A stretch of 64,000 nt of DNA from NCBI GenBank assembly GCA_035578175.1, contig JAQMRL010000006.1:58259001-58323000 (forward strand), written 5' to 3'. Below the pieces are notes generated by a model. That model did no database searches and was not told the origin of the DNA. It worked only from the letters and a program-made list of their open reading frames with translations. Made by a program: the position numbers and the translations under genes. The stretch comes from Catonia carolina (taxonomy: Eukaryota > Arthropoda > Insecta > Hemiptera > Achilidae). Positions 33,955 to 44,590 of the stretch are shown in pieces (position 1 is the stretch's first letter; each line of letters begins with the position of its first letter).

Positions 33955-34676
33955 TTCATCACTTTCGAATTTCTTTTCGGCAAAAAAGTCTTTGAGTTTA
34001 GTAAAGAGATGAAAATTCGAAGGAGCCAAGTCTGGGCTATAGGGTGGAAATTTTCCACTTGAATTGTGGCACAAGTTGTTGTGTTATCTTAGCCGTATGA
34101 GGTCTGGCATTGTCGTGGAGGAGGACGACGCTAATAGACAACAGACCTCGCCAACAGTCTTGAACCGCTCGTCTTAACATTTTTAATGTTGAACAATATG
34201 CGTCGGCATTGATAGTGTCTCCTTGGGTCTTGAAATCAATCAGCAATACACCTCGCCGATCCCAGAAAACGGTTGCCATGAGTTTCCGGGTAGACAGTAT
34301 CATCTTCAGTTTTTTGGCTTGTTTGATGAACAAGGATGACGCCACTCCATCGATTGTCGTTTACTCTCAGGTGTTGTATAAAAAATCCAAGTTCGTCACC
34401 AGTGACTATGTGATTCAATAAAGAGTCTCCTTCAACAGAATAACGTTCCAAAAATGTCAATGCTGCAGCCATACGCTTGGTTTTGTGTTCATCAGTAAGC
34501 ACGCGAGGGACCCACCTTGCACAAATTTTTGCATAATACAAAAAATGGTCTTTAACAATTTCATGAATAATTGTTCGTGAAACATAACTGAAATATTCAC
34601 AGATTTCATCAATTGTAACGCACCTATCGTTCTTCACGAATTCGTCAATTGAACCAAGCAGTTCGTCAGCAATCAC
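33955..34676 (-). pseudogene. Mariner transposase (decayed)
   Basis: Would cut and paste the mariner element at TA sites by a DDD/E nuclease. On the minus strand, the N-terminal part (34,676 downwards) contains VDELLGS-like, YAKICARWVPRVLTDEHKTK (linker before the catalytic domain) and LNHIVTGDELGFF, where the first catalytic Asp is kept but the usual Trp after Glu-Thr is lost. After a frameshift near 34,300 the frame reads LMATVFWDRRGVLLIDFKTQ and VVLLHDNARPHTAKI, with the second Asp in HDNARPH. The third acidic site lies in GSFEFSSL where SDFHLF is expected, so the motif is broken, and stops follow. The HTH part upstream is only partly recognisable. It cannot be active. Confidence 0.92.
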
Positions 34677-35154
34677 AGATGGCCACCCCGACGCTGGTCA
34701 TCATGAGTGTTCTCTCTCTCTCCAAGTTGTACGACACCAGTGCCGAACGGACGACGTGTCCATAACAAAGCCTCCATAAACCTCCTTCAATTGACGATGA
34801 ATATCGATTGGCCGCATATTCCTTGCGTTGAAAGCCTGATCACAGCCCTAACTTTACAACTTGCGGCATTCTCTACATTTTTAAACATCATAAACACTAA
34901 CAGCAATAATACAGTCAATGCGAACTGCAAATTTACGTTACACAAAGAAAGCAAACACACAACTGAGAGTGTTAGATCCTACCCAACGGATACTCGACTC
35001 ACTAGCGCTTCATACGGCACAAACGGGTACTACTTTTCGGATGTCCCTCATATACGATCGACCCATTGAGCACGGTACAATTTAATTTTTTTCGTTAAGT
35101 GGAAAAATTCCCAATTGTTGCCTTATATCTTCATTTCTGATCCTGTCCTAGTAC

Positions 35155-35545
35155 AACCCTTGACAAATCTTAAAAATTTCAATTATGCGGTTTGGATGTT
35201 ATTTTCCTCCCTTTTCCTCATCCCCCATGCTTTACTGCCATATGTCAAGGTTGGAACTGCCACCGTCTTATAAAACTTTAATCTTATTTTGAGCCTTGTT
35301 TTTTGCCTCACTGTCCTTTGAATCGTCACACATATTATCTGATTACATTTAGAGATCTTATTTTTTACATAATGGTTATCTTCATACGAGACATCAGTTC
35401 CAAGGTATTTATAGTGGCTGGCTCGCTCTACTAATAGTCCATTAATGACTATTTTGGATGTTACTGGGGTCTTTCCACACAATGCCATGATTTTTGTTTT
35501 GTTTATCGATACCTATATATTGTATTCTTTCATTTTTTTTGTTAG
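35155..35545 (-). pseudogene. Non-LTR RT C-terminal fragment
   Basis: The 101-codon minus frame begins TKIMALCGKTPVTSKIVING, continues HYKYLGTDVSYEDNHYVKNK, and ends LKFYKTVAVPTLTYGSKAWG. This is the thumb/connection segment of a LINE RT family whose next segment (AEMRFLR...RNEDIR) is present at 44,015 on the other strand. The catalytic palm is not present here. Confidence 0.88.
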
Positions 35546-36420
35546 TCTATTATTAGTGTGTTCGTTTTATAGTGCGTTGTTGTTAGCGTTCATATGTTTT
35601 GCTTTACAATTTAAAAAAAAAACTTGAGGAAACTCTTTTGGTTGTATTGTTTTCACTCTCCCACTACTGTGCATCGATACTATTCTCCTACTGCCGGTTT
35701 AGCTGATAATCATTGCTGACGCTGCTTTCACTACTACAATGAGGCTGTTAGAGAGAGAACTCTTCCCCACTTTTCAGTTAGCGCGTGCTCTTAAACAATT
35801 TTTTACTATGTTTTTCTAACATCAAACATTAATCATCATCAAACTAATCAAACTAACATCATCAAACGTTCAATCCATTATCTTAAGCTTTTTAACCAGT
35901 TTTCTGCTTCAGAAACGTTCTCATTCTTTCTGACCTTTGTAAGCTAGTTACGGTTTAGTTTTTCCTTTAAAATTTTTTTATATTTATTTATTTAACGTCG
36001 CATCAACTACAAAGGTCATTAGCGACGACGTTGGGGGTTTTTGTAACCCTTTCTAGGGCAGTAGGCCTACTACGGGGAAAATATTATATTTGTTATAAAA
36101 TGTTAAATTTTGTTTTACCAAGATTTGAATAATATATTTCTAGTGCCAGAACAGTAAGATATTTATTTGTTTTGATGTTAAGCGCTGGTAAGTAGGCTAT
36201 ACTTACCAAGGACCGTTTAATTAAATGGGAATCACAAATGTTTAGTAAGAATGCTTATTATAACAACTTGTATTACTACATAACAAAAAATTGTGAAGAA
36301 TAACTTATGTTAACTTCAGCATTTTAAATGTCATCAATTTGGAATTCAAATTGAACATTGTTTCGCTGCATTTGTTGCATTTGGTGTCTAAACTTTGAAG
36401 GATAGCATCATTCTTGTATT
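35546..36420. other. Spacer with a SINE tail scrap
   Basis: At 35,985-36,040 the minus-strand SINE tail type 2 (AACGTCGCATCAACTAC...CATTAGCGACGACG) is present without a head. The remainder is unrecognised. Confidence 0.5.
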
Positions 36421-36424
36421 TTTA

Positions 36425-36570
36425 AACGAAATTTGAAGTCTAACTTTTACTGTTGCCTTTTCGAGTTCTTCTATTGTCGTTTAACCTGTACTGTAGGCTA
36501 CTATTTGCAAGTAGCGCAAAGTCATCTGCGAATGCTAGGGAATTACGTTTATGTATTTCTACCAATCTTT
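36425..36570 (-). pseudogene. RT palm scrap with FADD box
   Basis: The minus-strand frame shows LAFADDFALLANS, the catalytic box of LINE reverse transcriptases, preceded by a short unrelated-looking stretch. Only about 50 codons are conserved. Confidence 0.65.
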
Positions 36571-36794
36571 GTTTGTTTGGCATTGCGTACCACATTCGCA
36601 CATGACTTTTTCCAATATGCAGGTAAACTGTAATAGTGAGAGACCGCCACCCTATCAAAGCCCAATCTTTAATTTAGATAGCTCTGACAATTCTAAATGA
36701 TTTTAAACATTGACTCACGATATATAATTCTAATGTCATACACGATCTTGAAGACTCTTTCTTTCTTAAATGATAGTTACAACCAAATTTTTTT

Positions 36795-36925
36795 TGTCCT
36801 TAATTCTTCGTAATTTTTGTCCCACGTTTCATTAAATCAACCAAAACAACTCCCTTTCCGTCCCAGAAAACGGTAGCCATCCTTTTCTGACTCAAGTAAG
36901 AATATTTACTGAATCTTTTTTTGGT
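36795..36925 (-). pseudogene. Mariner transposase fragment
   Basis: The minus-strand frame reads KRMATVFWDGKGVVLVDLMK followed by RGTKITKN. It is homologous to the LMATVFWDRRGVLLIDF block of the 34-kb mariner but better preserved at this spot, so it is an independent insertion. Nothing else of the element remains. Confidence 0.8.
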
Positions 36926-37109
36926 TTTGGTAAAATAAAATGGTGCCATTGCAGTGACTGTTGTTTTGTTTCTGTATTGGTGTATGATGTCCATGTGCAT
37001 TACGGAGTTAAAACATAAATTATAAGCATATGACTGCACAGAAAATTTTATACAAAAATAATATATTACTTCATAATAAATTAGATTTTAGATCTGCATT
37101 AAGTATCGT

Positions 37110-37136
37110 CAACCCACCGGGTTGGTCTATACTATA
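37110..37136 (+). mobile_element. SINE family C, 5' end scrap
   Basis: AACCCACCGGGTTGGTCTA is identical to the first 19 bases of family C and then diverges completely. Confidence 0.5.
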
Positions 37137-37284
37137 TCCAACATTTACTTGAGTTTGTGGGAAGGACAGGCGATCCAACTTAACATTGGTCGTATAGACG
37201 AATACGCTCTAAGCTACTATCTGTCCTACAAACATATGTAGTATTTAGTTAATAACTTATAAATTTTAGTTGTAATTGTAATTT

Positions 37285-37582
37285 ACGAACAGTAAACTGT
37301 AATTAAGAACAGAAGAGGTAGAGGTGTAAAAGACACTAATCAGAGTTATCTCCTCTGAAAGTAATGAATTTCATTATACAGCCAGACCCTGTGGTGAATG
37401 AAGTGAAAGTGTCTTTTGCAGAGTGGAAAATATATGCTTTTCAGAGGGCCTGGCATGCTGATAAGTGTACTTTTCCACTCAGTGAGGAAGGCAATGGTAA
37501 ACCACCTCACTCCTCGATTTACTTAGTAAAACCTCTACAGGTTCAAACCAGCCTTTCGGCTGATGACCTAAACAACACGTTT
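37285..37582 (+). mobile_element. SINE family D, 5'-truncated
   Basis: Runs from AAGAACAGAAGAGGTAGAGG through CAGCCAGACCCTGTGGTGAA, GGCAATGGTAAACCACCTCA and GGTTCAAACCAGCC to TGATGACCTAAACAACA. The 5' hairpin and CGATCTGCTAGTTCCAG part are absent. The 75-codon ORF over it is chance. Confidence 0.9.
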
Positions 37583-38450
37583 GTAATTTAAACTAAAGTT
37601 TAAATGATAACTTATTTATTTATATATTTTGTCTGCTTTTTTTAATATATAGACTATATTTGAATTTTATACTAACGTGTTTTTTAATGTTATTTTGATC
37701 ATTTTCTCTTATTATTATTATGTAATGCCTTTTTTATTATGTAATAAATGATGTAGTATTGATATTAACTGTTTTTCTTTTTGTTTTTTTATCAGTACTA
37801 TTATTGTTTTATTGTAGTTTATTTTGTGCTATGTATATTTTGGAATTAGCGTAATATTCCTCCAAGCACGGGCTTTGCTCTTTTGGAGGAGTAATAAATG
37901 AAATAAATAATAAAATAATAATAATTTATTTATTCCCATGATATTACACATTACATAAAAAATAAATTACGATAATACAAAATTTCTTACAGTACAATAA
38001 AATAAATGAATAAAATAAATTAAAATAAATAAAATGATAAGAGATTTATTTAAAGAATAATATTTGGCCCCAATATTTGATTTAAAGATACAATATTTAA
38101 AATCGAAACGAATTGAAATACTTTAAAATAAATGTAAAAAGTTACATTTATAGAATATTTTTATAGAATTTATAGACCTATGGCGATGAAATGGATAAAT
38201 ATATATTTTAAAAGAATAAAAAAATATTTAATTTTATGTTATCTTTTCATAATAATGCTGTACATCGTATAAATAGTTATATTCAATTAAAATTGTAATA
38301 ACAATTCTGTCATGTGATATATATTTCGGATAATAACGTAAACGTAATTTGTTTCAATGCCGTAATAATATAGCCTACAATAAGATAAACTTTTATTTTC
38401 TTAGTGTGAGTCAATATTTTTAATACAGTACGTTACAGCGCTCCGGCCAC
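37583..38450. other. AT-rich DNA, nothing recognised
   Basis: Strongly AT-rich with no ORF; AATAAATAAAAT-type runs at 37,900-38,040. Confidence 0.55.
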
Positions 38451-38454
38451 ATAA

Positions 38455-39540
38455 GCATGGTATCTTCCAACTGTTGGACTAAGTATAGTGGAAAAGTTGT
38501 CGCTGCTTGTTTGCTGTTTAACAGCTGATTTCGGTTATGTAGGTTTCTGCTTCAAATCCTAGTAAAGGTAGTTTATACGGATTTGAATAATAGACAGTGG
38601 TTACTGGTGTACTTTGATGGTTGGGGTTTTAAATTAACTATACTCTTTCAGGACTGGTCGGCCTAGGTCTTTACAAGACTATACCTCATTTACAGGTAAC
38701 ATAATTATCTTTTTCATCTCCTTTGGTCATGGGTTTGCTTTTTTGTCACCATTCTCTCGGCTAGTTTCATGCAGTTCTCCAACCAGCTCTATCTTGCGCA
38801 AGTCGTTTCATATCTACATACCTGTAACACCCTACATCTTTTGTAAATTACTTTATATATTCTAGCCTTTGCCTCCCCCTACAATTCACTCCCTCAATAT
38901 TATCCTGCATTATTGATAGACCAATTCCTTGATGTCTTAAGATATGAATCACTAGCCTCATTAGCTTCTGGTAAGAAGCTTCCATTCACTTTTTTTTCAT
39001 CCACTCGGCTAAGAACCTCTAAATTACTTATTTTGTCCACCCACCTAATCTTTACATTTTCCTTCAACACCACATTTCAAAAGCTAATCTAGCCTTTTCC
39101 TTTCTACAGTTCTTATCACCCACGTTTCACTCCCGTATAATGCTACATTCCAAATAATATATTGTTTTAAGAAATTTTTCCTAATCTGTACTAAGTCAAT
39201 GTATGTAGTCAGTAAGCTGTTTTTCATTTCAAAGGCTTTCCTAGCTTGAGTAATTCTACTTTTGATATCGCTTGTGCTTCTACCATTCTTTGTTATTTTA
39301 CTCCCTAGATAGCAGAATTTCCAACTTCCTGTATGCTATCGTTGCCTACTTTTAAATTTCAATGTCTTCTAAACCACTCTTGCTGCTGGACAACACTTTC
39401 GTTTTGTTCTTATTAATTTTCATGAAGTAATTCTTTGTCATGATCTCATCCATTCCATTTAAAATATCCTCTTAAAGGTTTGCTTTTTGATCTTAAAATA
39501 AACAGATTGCAACGTACACACATTAGGAATAAATTTTACA
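38455..39540 (+). mobile_element. SINE family C, split by a LINE insert
   Basis: The 5' part (38,455-38,743) carries GCTGTTTAACAGCTGATTTC, TTCAAATCCTAGTAAAGGTA, TGTACTTTGATGGTTGGGG and GGTCATGGGTTTGC. The 3' part (39,477-39,540) resumes with GTTTGC and ends AACAGATTGCAACGTACACA. The two pieces join to make one full-length copy if the intervening LINE is removed. The head is more diverged than in the 27.8 and 60.0 kb copies. Confidence 0.88.
38744..39476 (-). pseudogene. Non-LTR retrotransposon 3' fragment with TSD
   Basis: This is the same LINE family as 5155-5655: the minus strand carries the decayed C-terminus and the characteristic end complementary to CTTGCGCAAGTCGTTTCATA. GGTTTGCTTTTT is duplicated at 38,732-38,743 and 39,477-39,488, defining a 733-bp 5'-truncated insertion into an older SINE C. 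Reading frames are broken throughout. Confidence 0.85.
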
Positions 39541-39838
39541 AATAATAATTGTGGAAATTCATACTGATATTTTTTTCAGGTGACTGATACAGTGATAAAA
39601 TTTTGGATTTGCCTTTCAGAATTTGGTTTTATCTCTGACAAATTTTTTCCAGGTGTGTATTCCTAATTACTAATGTAAAACATTAATAACTCTGCCCCAT
39701 AAGCGGCCTCGGCAATCTGTCATTTCTAAACGTTAATCGGGTAACATGTTTTTAAGTAGGTGGTAAACATACTTTTAAGGTTAAGGTAACTACTGGTCTC
39801 CGCACCTTAGATAAAGTGAGCTGACGACACATTAATAT

Positions 39839-40229
39839 GTTGTTTAGGTCATCAGCCGAAAGGCTGGTTTGAACCTCTAGAGGTTTTACTAAGTAAAACG
39901 AGGAGTGAGGTGGTTTACCATTGCCTTCCTCACTGAATGGAAAAGTCACTTATCAGCATGCCGAGCCCTCTGAAAAGCACACATTTTCCACTCTGCAAAT
40001 GACACCTTCACTTCATTCACCACAGGGTCTGGCTGTATAATAAAATCCATTACTTTCAGAGGAGATAACTCTGATTAGTGTCTTTTACACCTCTACCTCT
40101 TCTGTTCTTAAATGATTCAGTCATTTAATTGGCTGACCATGTAATAAGAAACAGAACTATTTATTTTAGCCCTGCAACGAACAGATTGAGAGTAAATAAT
40201 TTGACTCTCCGCCTGTCTGTTATGGGCAG
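39839..40229 (-). mobile_element. SINE family D, full length with 10-bp TSD
   Basis: It is on the minus strand, from the 5' hairpin (TGCCCATAACAGACA region at about 40,214-40,228) to the 3' end AGGTCATCAGCC/complement. TSDs ACATTAATAT lie at 39,829-39,838 and 40,230-40,239. Length is 391 bp. Confidence 0.93.
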
Positions 40230-40288
40230 ACATTAATATATTAAGTGAAAAAAGGTGTCGGCAAGCAATCGTAAAACATCTTAGTATG

Positions 40289-41068
40289 TTGTAGGTCATC
40301 AGCTGAAACACTAGTTTGAACCTCTAGAGGCTTTACTAAGTAAAACGAAGAGTGAGGTGGTATACAATTGCCTTACTCACTGAGTAAAAAATTATGCTTA
40401 TCAGCAGGCCGTCTGTAAATCCTCTCTTTTCCCTCCCTGCAAATGATTCGTTCACTTCGTTCACTACAGCGTCAGGCTGTAGCTATAATGAAATTTATTA
40501 CTCTCAGAGAAGAGTAATATAATGACTATAATGCTTTTCACCGTAGATAAAATCTTCTGGTCTACGAGTTTAAAATAATCAGAACGTATCCCAGTGTTGT
40601 CATATTGTATCAGCCTGACAAATATTACGCGCGCGTGCGTATAATAGCCGTAGTAGTTCATTCTTGTCTTGCATCTCTTACTAAATACATCAGTATTATA
40701 GAGCGCGTTAACATGCAATACTTTATAATATAATCAGCTGGTTGTATGTTCATAGGTTATAATTGTTACTGAAAGACAAAAAATGGCTGACGAAATATAT
40801 AACAGAGCTACAAGAGCAAGTATTGGCAACATTGCTGGCAAGTCATTGGCCAGCTATGAAGTGGGTAGGGGGCAATGCGTCCATTCAGAGCACGTCAACT
40901 TTGAAAAAAGTATAGTGTCTTTTACACCACTACCTCTTTTGTTCTTTAATGCTTCAGTCGTATAATTGGCTGACCATGTGGTAACAAACAGAAATATTTC
41001 ATGTAGCCATGGAAGGAACAGATCGAGTGCAAATAATTTAACATTCTACCTGCCTATAATTGGTAAAG
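40289..41068 (-). mobile_element. SINE family D, full length, interrupted
   Basis: The 3' part (40,289-about 40,557) and 5' part (about 40,905-41,068) together make one D copy in minus orientation, bounded by TSDs TCTTAGTATG at 40,279-40,288 and 41,069-41,078. The total of 780 bp against about 391 for intact copies gives an insert of about 390 bp. Confidence 0.88.
40558..40908 (+). mobile_element. Unidentified insert inside SINE D, perhaps a retrocopied transcript
   Basis: The insert is flanked by an imperfect repeat (CTATAATGCTTTTCACC before; GTATAGTGTCTTTTACACC after), consistent with a diverged 17-19-bp TSD, and ends in a short A run (GAAAAAA). It contains an ATG in good context (ACAAAAAATGG at about 40,783) opening a frame MADEIYNRATRASIGNIAGK that stays open to the end of the insert. 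The arrangement is what a 3'-truncated retrocopy of an mRNA 5' end would look like, but the source gene is not recognised and a short unknown SINE is equally possible. Confidence 0.4.
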
Positions 41069-41308
41069 TCTTAGTATGTAGGTAAATTTTAGTTATCCCA
41101 TTAATCATAACTTTTATTTTTAACTTAACTAGTGTGAAATGAAATTTTGTTACAGAAATAATTGAAATATACGTGGTTATAGTAACCTGCATGGACGATA
41201 TATCATATTTTAGCAATGTCATTGGAGCAAACTGTGTAAGAAAATATTTTTTATATTCGTATTTAAATCGTGTAATAATATTTTGTTAATTTTAATCAGT
41301 ACTCCAGT

Positions 41309-41530
41309 GTGTTAAATTTCAAACTTTTAACAGCATTGACGTTGAGTCCTTATACTGATGGTACAATAAGTGCCACTTTTGAAGGTACGAAAATACATGA
41401 AACACTTTTCAAGTTTGATAAGAAGTTCATTGCAATTTGGTTAAACGGGACACCGGTTTATTGGGAAAGCCGTTTACATGTGGGAAATCTTTTGCAACAA
41501 AAACAAAAACTAGGTGGCAATACAAAATGA
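41309..41530 (+). CDS. Short ORF of unknown origin
   Basis: A 73-codon frame (first codon GTG, so probably a fragment) with an ordinary, non-repetitive composition: SPYTDGTISATFEGTKIHET, then FDKKFIAIWLNGTPVYWES, ending in a TGA. I recognise no family. A splice-acceptor-like TTTTAATCAGTACTCCAG lies just upstream, so it could be a terminal exon, or a fragment of a foreign or transposon gene. It does not resemble any LINE or mariner piece in the window. Confidence 0.3.
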   Translation: MLNFKLLTALTLSPYTDGTISATFEGTKIHETLFKFDKKFIAIWLNGTPVYWESRLHVGNLLQQKQKLGGNTK

Positions 41531-41561
41531 CTTGGGTTATATGGGTTTGATTTATCTTCTG

Positions 41562-41880
41562 TCATATGTGAAAATCATAAAAACGTACGGTGACCTCGCT
41601 GTAAGTTTCACAATACATAGTGTAGCAGTCAACGTGTTTTAAGATGAGTTGACAGAAATATCTATCAAAAAATGACCTGCTGGCAACGTCACTGTTGGTG
41701 ATGACGGGACTATTAGAGATCGATGCCATGGTATTTCGTGACGATGTCGTAAACTCTACATTGTATCTTATTAATACCGACATCGCATCGTTGTCAACCA
41801 GTGTGAAAACAGCTAAAGTATTGAGTAGTCCGTAGAATTTTAGTTTTAGTTTTTGATCGTTTTCTTTAATTTTTTATTTT
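41562..41880 (-). CDS. Short ORF of unknown origin
   Basis: A minus-strand frame open for roughly 105 codons. It includes KFYGLLNTLAVFTLVDNDAM and, after a possible internal ATG, FDRYFCQLILKHVDCYTMYC, then a stop at 41,562. Composition is balanced and not repeat-driven. It has no recognised domain. It lies only 30 bases from the convergent ORF at 41,309-41,530. Confidence 0.3.
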
Positions 41881-41999
41881 TTCTTGTACAGTTCTTCTCT
41901 TCCTTGTGACCTTTTATTATTAAAGAAGAACCATACTTTAATAATTATTTTATTGAAATATTTGTGTACAATGTAATTATAAGAAAAATAATGGAAGGT

Positions 42000-42088
42000 C
42001 ACCCAGTAATGGAAGAAACCCAGATAAAGTTTCACAAATTGATGGCTGCCCCAATCCTGCTCTATGGAAGTGAGTCGTGGTGACTCTG
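42000..42088 (+). pseudogene. LINE scrap (YGSE-W segment)
   Basis: The + frame reads TQIKFHKLMAAPILLYGSES followed by Trp and a stop. It matches the LKFYKVMAVPTLLYGSETW segment of LINE RTs. About 30 codons only. Confidence 0.65.
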
Positions 42089-42485
42089 GAAGTGGTCGTA
42101 TTGAGTCTGGTACTAATGTACCCACGGTTACTATACTAGACGGTAGCGGTCACGCGCAGTTGCTGTGAGATATAAGATGACGTAGCTGGTTCCCAACAAC
42201 TCGGCCGAGGCGTAGTGACGTTAGGATTTATGTTTTGTGTTTACAAACATAGCGGTTTAAGTATGTTTACACGGGAAATCGATTTAAATTTAATAATTCT
42301 TCCTCTGCAGCCTGAAATTTTTTTTCTAAATAACTTGTTTTCTTCTTTTAATTCGGCGTTTTCACGTTTTAAGAGATCAGTTTCCTCTGACTTTCGCAAC
42401 ATTACAATTTGGTGGTTCTTCATTAAAACAAGGCCTACCTTTGTCTACGGCTATCCCTTCATTTTGTCAACTGCCTGTGTTGTAA

Positions 42486-42710
42486 GTGGATGATGAGTTT
42501 CCTTACGAGCGTATCGTTTCTCTGTTCGATTTTTACGTTCACTACAAGTCGGGTTTACCGGACGTAGAACGGCGTTACAAAGCGGCAAATTTACATGTGG
42601 GACTGAATTCGTCTTTCAGACACGTTTTAATGGAAGGTGTAGCAACTCATACTTTAAATCGCGTACATAATCTGATTCGTCAAAATGTACTAAACACATG
42701 CGACCACTAA
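42486..42710 (+). CDS. Short ORF of unknown origin
   Basis: A 74-codon frame starting with GTG: DDEFPYERIVSLFDFYVHYK, then GLPDVERRYKAANLHVG and HTLNRVHNLIRQNVLNTCDH before a stop. The G+C content and codon choice (CGT, GTC, ACG) are higher than in surrounding DNA. It resembles no transposon protein I know. The minus-strand ORF at 42,241-42,423 (Lys/Glu-rich, coiled-coil-like) lies just upstream. Identity is unknown; it may be a fragment of a larger foreign or host gene. Confidence 0.35.
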   Translation: MDDEFPYERIVSLFDFYVHYKSGLPDVERRYKAANLHVGLNSSFRHVLMEGVATHTLNRVHNLIRQNVLNTCDH

Positions 42711-42860
42711 CAGCAGAAAATGAATCGGCCGCTTGCAAGAATTTACCCACTTCAATCTAGTTTCAATGGCCTTTGGAAAACAGTGAAACTTATAATTCCA
42801 AACTGCTTTTGGTGTCTATCGTGATTAGAATACCCGGCCATCGCACAAAACACCATTATT

Positions 42861-43832
42861 ACTTTCTCTTGCCTATATGAATATATAGGAAGGAAAGTAT
42901 TGTTTTCATGTCGATTTTTCGAAATCGAGTTTTCACCGGATCTATACGTTTTCAGACCCCCTGAACCCAAAAAACATGTTTTTAGCGATTGGTCTGTGTG
43001 TGTGTCTATGTGTGCGTGTGTGTGTGTGTCTGTGTGTGTCTGTGTGTCTGTGTGTGAACAGAATATCTCAAGAACGGAACATCGTACGAACTTGAAACTT
43101 GAAACTTAAGTTACATATCACTACCGGACCCGACACGAACATTTTCATCAAAATCGGTCAACCGGAAGTAGTAGTTTATTCGTATAATTTTTCACTTTTT
43201 TGCGATTTTCTCAAAAACTAGTCCTACGATTTTTTTTAAAATCAACTGGTTTACTACATTTTTTATGCTCTACAATATAGGGTAGGCGCCATGTTTGCTG
43301 AAATTCTGCTTGAGGCTGTTTTTACGTAAAAACATTTTCTTTTTAAGATTGCGGCTTTAATATGCATTTTAGCGCAAAACATTATATAATAAAAGTTGTA
43401 GAGAATGTAAAATTCTACAACTTTTATTTCAAACATTTTTTTGTATAACGCTTAGTTTAGCGGTAATTTGCGATTTTTTATTTTTTTTTCTCACGAAAAC
43501 GTGAGAAAAATCGATTTTTTTAAGATTTCGGTCTTAGTATGCATTTTACGACAAAAGTGTATATAATTAAATTTATATAAAATTAAAAGATCTACAACTT
43601 TTGTTTAGAGCATTTTTCTCTACAGAGCCTAGTTTAGAGAGAAAGAGTGATTTTCCGTATTTCTAAGCCAAACTGAGGTTGATTTTCATTTTGCATCATT
43701 CACTCATGATTAAAATAAGGTTATGTTTTTGAGGTTAGTTTTTGTTTATTTCTAATATTTTATTAATAATGTTAGGTTTATTATTAATTATTTGCATTGG
43801 CAAGAGAAAGTTGTGTGAGTGTTTCACACCAG
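42861..43832 (+). mobile_element. (GT)n TIR element, full length
   Basis: Perfect 13-bp inverted ends ACTTTCTCTTGCC (42,861-42,873) and GGCAAGAGAAAGT (43,799-43,811) bound a 951-bp copy, followed by the conserved GTGTGAGTGTTTCACAC hairpin to about 43,829. Internal order is identical to the 17.3 kb copy, including GT-rich repeat at about 42,996-43,058 and the duplicated CTACAACTTTTATTT and CTACAACTTTTGTTT units. By eye it is the least diverged pair with 17,297-18,260. Confidence 0.92.
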
Positions 43833-44014
43833 TTTTTTAAAGATTAGTAAAGTATTACAGACCGTATTAAGACTAGTAAACAACACAGACCAACAACGTA
43901 CGCATTGTGCGTCGGCTGTCGTTGGTGACCAGTGACGTCAAAGGGCGGGGCTTGTCACTGAGCATATTGTTGATGATCCCTACCGTCTAGTAAAGTAACC
44001 ATGAATGTACCAGA

Positions 44015-44230
44015 CCTCAGGAGAGCAGAAGAGTACAGGTGGCAGAGATGCGATTCTTGCGAAGAACAAAGGGTGGCAATCGTACGGAACAACTAAGAAA
44101 TGAAGACATAAGAACAAAACTGGACAACCTGAATGAGAAGATTGCTGAATATAGAAATCTTTGGAGGGAGCACGTAGAGAGCCTAAGGCTACGGCCGTAC
44201 TGCAACAGGGAAGCGTCGAGGCAAATATTG
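44015..44230 (+). pseudogene. LINE ORF2 C-terminal fragment
   Basis: The + frame begins AEMRFLRRTKGGNRTEQLRN and continues EDIRTKLDNLNEKIAEYRNL then WREHVES. This is the AEM-FLR...RNEDIR segment downstream of the RT in the LINE family also present at 35,155. No palm or endonuclease remains. Confidence 0.85.
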
Positions 44231-44404
44231 ATGAAGAGGCAAGAGTCTAATGACAAGATTCATTATGGCCGGACTGTAAGAGGGAGATGGCACATTGCAA
44301 CTAGCTCGGTCGAGTTCAGAGAGGAGCAACGATGTCATATATAGATTTGTGCAAGGAGTTAATGCTTCAGGAAAGTTTAGATATAAAATTAGGTAACAAT
44401 TGTA

Positions 44405-44590
44405 CAAATGAGTGGGTATTCGATATTAATACCAGTAGGGAAGTTTCCGGCGAATTTTATCACTTGTACTAAGACACTCATTTGTACGATAATAAATTTG
44501 TGGAATATTTGAGAATGAGTAGAGAAACGTTCGATATTCCTAAAAAGATATTACTCAGTCACTTAAAAATCACTAATCACAGTACAGCCA
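44405..44590 (+). pseudogene. PIF/Harbinger transposase N-terminal scrap
   Basis: The + frame reads WVFDINTSREVSGEFYHLY, stop, DNKFVEYLRMSRETFD. This follows the Harbinger transposase signature (WVHPI-, R--GEFH-L, FF-YFRMS--TFD-LL) in order. One internal stop is present, and the DDE core is not found downstream. The call rests on about 55 codons. Confidence 0.6.

Larger units (their letters stand above)
32799..35050 (-). mobile_element. Mariner-like DNA transposon with both TIRs
   Basis: Inverted ends AGGGTCATCCGGAAAGTAGT (from 32,800) and the reverse complement of ACTACTTTTCGGATGTCCCT (ending 35,048) pair over about 28 bases with three or so mismatches. The right end is followed by TA, the mariner target dinucleotide. 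The span is 2.25 kb, against about 1.3 kb usual for the family. The excess lies at 32,860-33,900 and includes a SINE at 33,542. The transposase is on the minus strand. The left TA is not intact. Confidence 0.85.

Noticed and set aside
37364..37591. 75-codon ORF (and its relative at 39,752-39,949)
   Set aside because: Both are translations of SINE D copies.
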